A stretch of DNA of 6,912 nt, taken from an uncultured Clostridia bacterium. GTDB taxonomy: Bacteria; Bacillota; Clostridia; Oscillospirales; Acutalibacteraceae. Shown one piece after another: positions 5,322-6,912 of this stretch (positions within the stretch are counted from its first letter, which is position 1; every line of letters starts with the position of its first letter). Under the pieces are notes generated by a model. It had not been told where the DNA came from. It saw nothing but the letters and a program-made list of their open reading frames with translations, and made no database searches. The DNA is taken from NCBI GenBank assembly GCA_946186725.1, contig CAMHOI010000055.1, positions 1 through 6,912 of the forward strand, written 5' to 3'. Both the position numbers and the translations under genes were made by a program.

Positions 5322-6912
5322 ATGCCCGTTCAACTGCTGGACAAGCACGTCGCCGAGCTGATCGCGGCGGGCGAGGTCGTCGAGCGACCCGCCTCGGTCG
5401 TCAAGGAACTGGTCGAGAACGCCGTCGACGCCGGCGCGTCCGTCATCACTGTTGAGATCCAGAACGGCGGCGTCACCTATATCCGCGTCACCGACGACGG
5501 CTGCGGCATCCCCTTTGAGGAGGTGCCCGTCGCCTTCCTGCGCCACGCCACCAGCAAGGTCGCCACGGAGGAAGACCTGACCCGCATCGGCACCCTCGGC
5601 TTCCGCGGGGAGGCGCTGCCTTCCATCGCGGCGGTCGCACGGGTGGATCTGCTCACCTCCACCGGCAAAGGCGGCACCGCCTATGCCATCGAGGGGGGCG
5701 TCGAGGTCTCCCTCACCGAGGCCGGTTGTCCCAGGGGGACGACCGTCGTGGTGCGCGACCTTTTCTTCAATACCCCCGCTCGCATGAAATTTCTCAAAAA
5801 GGACGTCGCCGAGGGCAACGCCGTCGCCGCCGTCATGGACCGAATGGCCCTCTCTCACCCCGAGATCGCCTTCCGCTTCCTGCGCGACGGGAAGCAGACC
5901 ATGGCCACCTCGGGCAAGGGCGGGATCGAGGCCGCCGTTTACGCCGTGTATGGCCGCGATTTCGCTCAGGGACTCATTCCCGTGGCCTACGACGCGGGCG
6001 CCTACCGTGTCACGGGGTTGGTCTGCCGTCCCACCGAGGCCCGCAAGAGCCGCAGTATGCAGCATTTCTTCCTCAACGGCCGCTACGTCAAGTCCAACAC
6101 CATGATGGCCGCGCTGGAGCGCGCCTATGAGGGCGTTATCATGGTCGGGCGTTACCCCGCCTGCGTGCTGACGCTGACCATGCCCTGCGACGAGGTGGAC
6201 ATCAACGTCCACCCTGCCAAGCTGGAGTGCCGCTTCACCAACGAAAAAGCCGTCTTTGACGCCGTTTATTACGGGGTGCGCAGCGCCGTTCAGCTGGGCG
6301 ACGCCCGCCCCGAGATCACCCTTTCCTCCGACCCCTTCCGCAAGGAGGACGCCCCCGCGCCCAAGGTCAGTCAGCCCGCCTTTTCGCAGGCCGCCTATCA
6401 GGCGCCGTCTCCGCCTGCCGCGCCCGGACGCGCCTTTCTCGACGTCTTCGTCGACGACGAGCCCGCCCCCGCTCCCCTGCGGGTGAGCGAGTCTGCCTCC
6501 GTTTCCTATCAGCCCGCGGCGCCCGAGCCGTCCAAGCCGCCTCAAGCGCCCCCCGTTCCGGATCCGGACCCCATCGTCACCGAGACGCCCGAGGCGCCCC
6601 TGCGCGTGATCGGCGAGGCCTTCCGCACCTACGTTTTCGTCGAGCAGGGGGAGGACGTCCTCATCATCGACAAGCACGCCGCCCACGAGCGCATCCTCTA
6701 TGAGGAAATGAAGACCCGCCGCCGCACCGACGCTCAATTCCTGCTGGAGCCCGTCGCGGTGACCCTTTCCAAAGAGGAATTCGGCGCCCTGCGCGACCAC
6801 GCCGGGAGCGTCGCCGACGCCGGCTTCGAGCTGGAGGAGTTCGGCGAGGGCTGTATGCTGGTGCGCGCCGTTCCCGCCCTGCTGGAGGGGGAGGACCCCA
6901 AAGCCCTCGTCG
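5322..6912 (+). CDS. mutL: DNA mismatch repair protein MutL, 3' end cut by window
   Basis: The first 530 residues of MutL; the C terminus lies beyond the window. The N-terminal GHKL ATPase is complete. It has IAAGEVVERPASVVKELVEN with catalytic E29 and Mg2+-binding N33, D58-D-G60-C-G62, RHATSK (74-79), LGFRGEALPSI (92-102) and NVHPAK with K300. A proline/alanine-rich linker occupies about 340-425. The C-terminal domain begins near 426 with LRVIGEAFRTYVFVE. It holds DKHAAHERILYE (450-461), which fits the metal-binding DQHA-x2-E-x4-E endonuclease motif with lysine in place of glutamine. MutL therefore probably nicks DNA itself, as in B. subtilis, rather than activating a MutH. Q472-F-L-L-E-P477 lies where B. 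subtilis MutL has its beta-clamp-binding sequence. MutL follows mutS in the same operon and acts with it. The missing part should contain the remaining zinc-binding and dimerisation motifs. Confidence 0.97.
   Translation, partial: MPVQLLDKHVAELIAAGEVVERPASVVKELVENAVDAGASVITVEIQNGGVTYIRVTDDGCGIPFEEVPVAFLRHATSKVATEEDLTRIGTLGFRGEALPSIAAVARVDLLTSTGKGGTAYAIEGGVEVSLTEAGCPRGTTVVVRDLFFNTPARMKFLKKDVAEGNAVAAVMDRMALSHPEIAFRFLRDGKQTMATSGKGGIEAAVYAVYGRDFAQGLIPVAYDAGAYRVTGLVCRPTEARKSRSMQHFFLNGRYVKSNTMMAALERAYEGVIMVGRYPACVLTLTMPCDEVDINVHPAKLECRFTNEKAVFDAVYYGVRSAVQLGDARPEITLSSDPFRKEDAPAPKVSQPAFSQAAYQAPSPPAAPGRAFLDVFVDDEPAPAPLRVSESASVSYQPAAPEPSKPPQAPPVPDPDPIVTETPEAPLRVIGEAFRTYVFVEQGEDVLIIDKHAAHERILYEEMKTRRRTDAQFLLEPVAVTLSKEEFGALRDHAGSVADAGFELEEFGEGCMLVRAVPALLEGEDPKALV

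Noticed and set aside
5232..6800. Open frame of 522 codons on the minus strand opposite mutL
   Set aside because: The opposite strand encodes a clear MutL with all ATPase motifs. The antisense product is Gly/Asp/Val-rich without domain signs.
1..6912. CRISPR array, insertion sequence, tRNA/rRNA gene or defence system
   Set aside because: I saw no spaced direct repeats, transposase or terminal inverted repeats, no tRNA-like cloverleaf and no defence domains. Nearly all bases are accounted for by five housekeeping genes.

Overview
The window is GC-rich, densely coding DNA with five genes on the + strand and almost no intergenic space. They are a HAD-superfamily phosphatase, the tRNA methylthiotransferase miaB, a YlbF/YmcA-family gene, mutS, and mutL (cut by the right edge). 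The order miaB - ylbF/ymcA-like - mutS - mutL is a known Firmicutes arrangement. In Bacillus subtilis ymcB and ymcA lie upstream of cotE, mutS and mutL. Here there is no cotE between the YlbF-family gene and mutS. Together with purine-rich AGGAGG ribosome-binding sites and high GC, this suggests a high-GC member of the Clostridia, possibly an Oscillospirales gut bacterium. The placement is inferred from synteny and style only.

Layout: bases 1-111 are an AT-rich intergenic control region. It holds a near-consensus sigma-A promoter facing right (TTGAAA, 17 bp, TGC-TATAAT) and a plausible second promoter facing left off the window (TTGGCT, 17 bp, TGA-TATAAT). A perfect 6-3-6 inverted repeat lies exactly midway between the two -35 boxes. 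The rightward transcript would start near base 91 and reads a leaderless-short 5' region into the HAD gene (112-789). miaB (786-2210) overlaps the HAD stop by ATGA. The YlbF-family gene (2225-2629) follows after 14 bases, mutS (2678-5293) after 48, and mutL (5322 to the edge) after 28. No internal terminator is visible, so this looks like one operon that continues to the right.

The genes combine translation fidelity and replication fidelity. MiaB methylthiolates i6A37 of tRNAs using two Fe-S clusters. The neighbouring YlbF-family protein ends in a cysteine-rich tail that could itself bind an Fe-S cluster. MutS recognises mismatches. MutL keeps the GHKL ATPase motifs and a DKHA-x2-E-x4-E endonuclease motif, so this is the methyl-independent type of mismatch repair. 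The HAD phosphatase is probably a phosphoglycolate phosphatase-like housekeeping enzyme.

This is essentially a housekeeping region and I see no new defence or mobile system. The points most worth a second look are the symmetrical divergent promoter/operator at the left edge, the cysteine tail next to miaB, a 12-codon ORF with hairpin whose stop overlaps the mutS start, and a MutS tail without the usual beta-clamp-binding motif.
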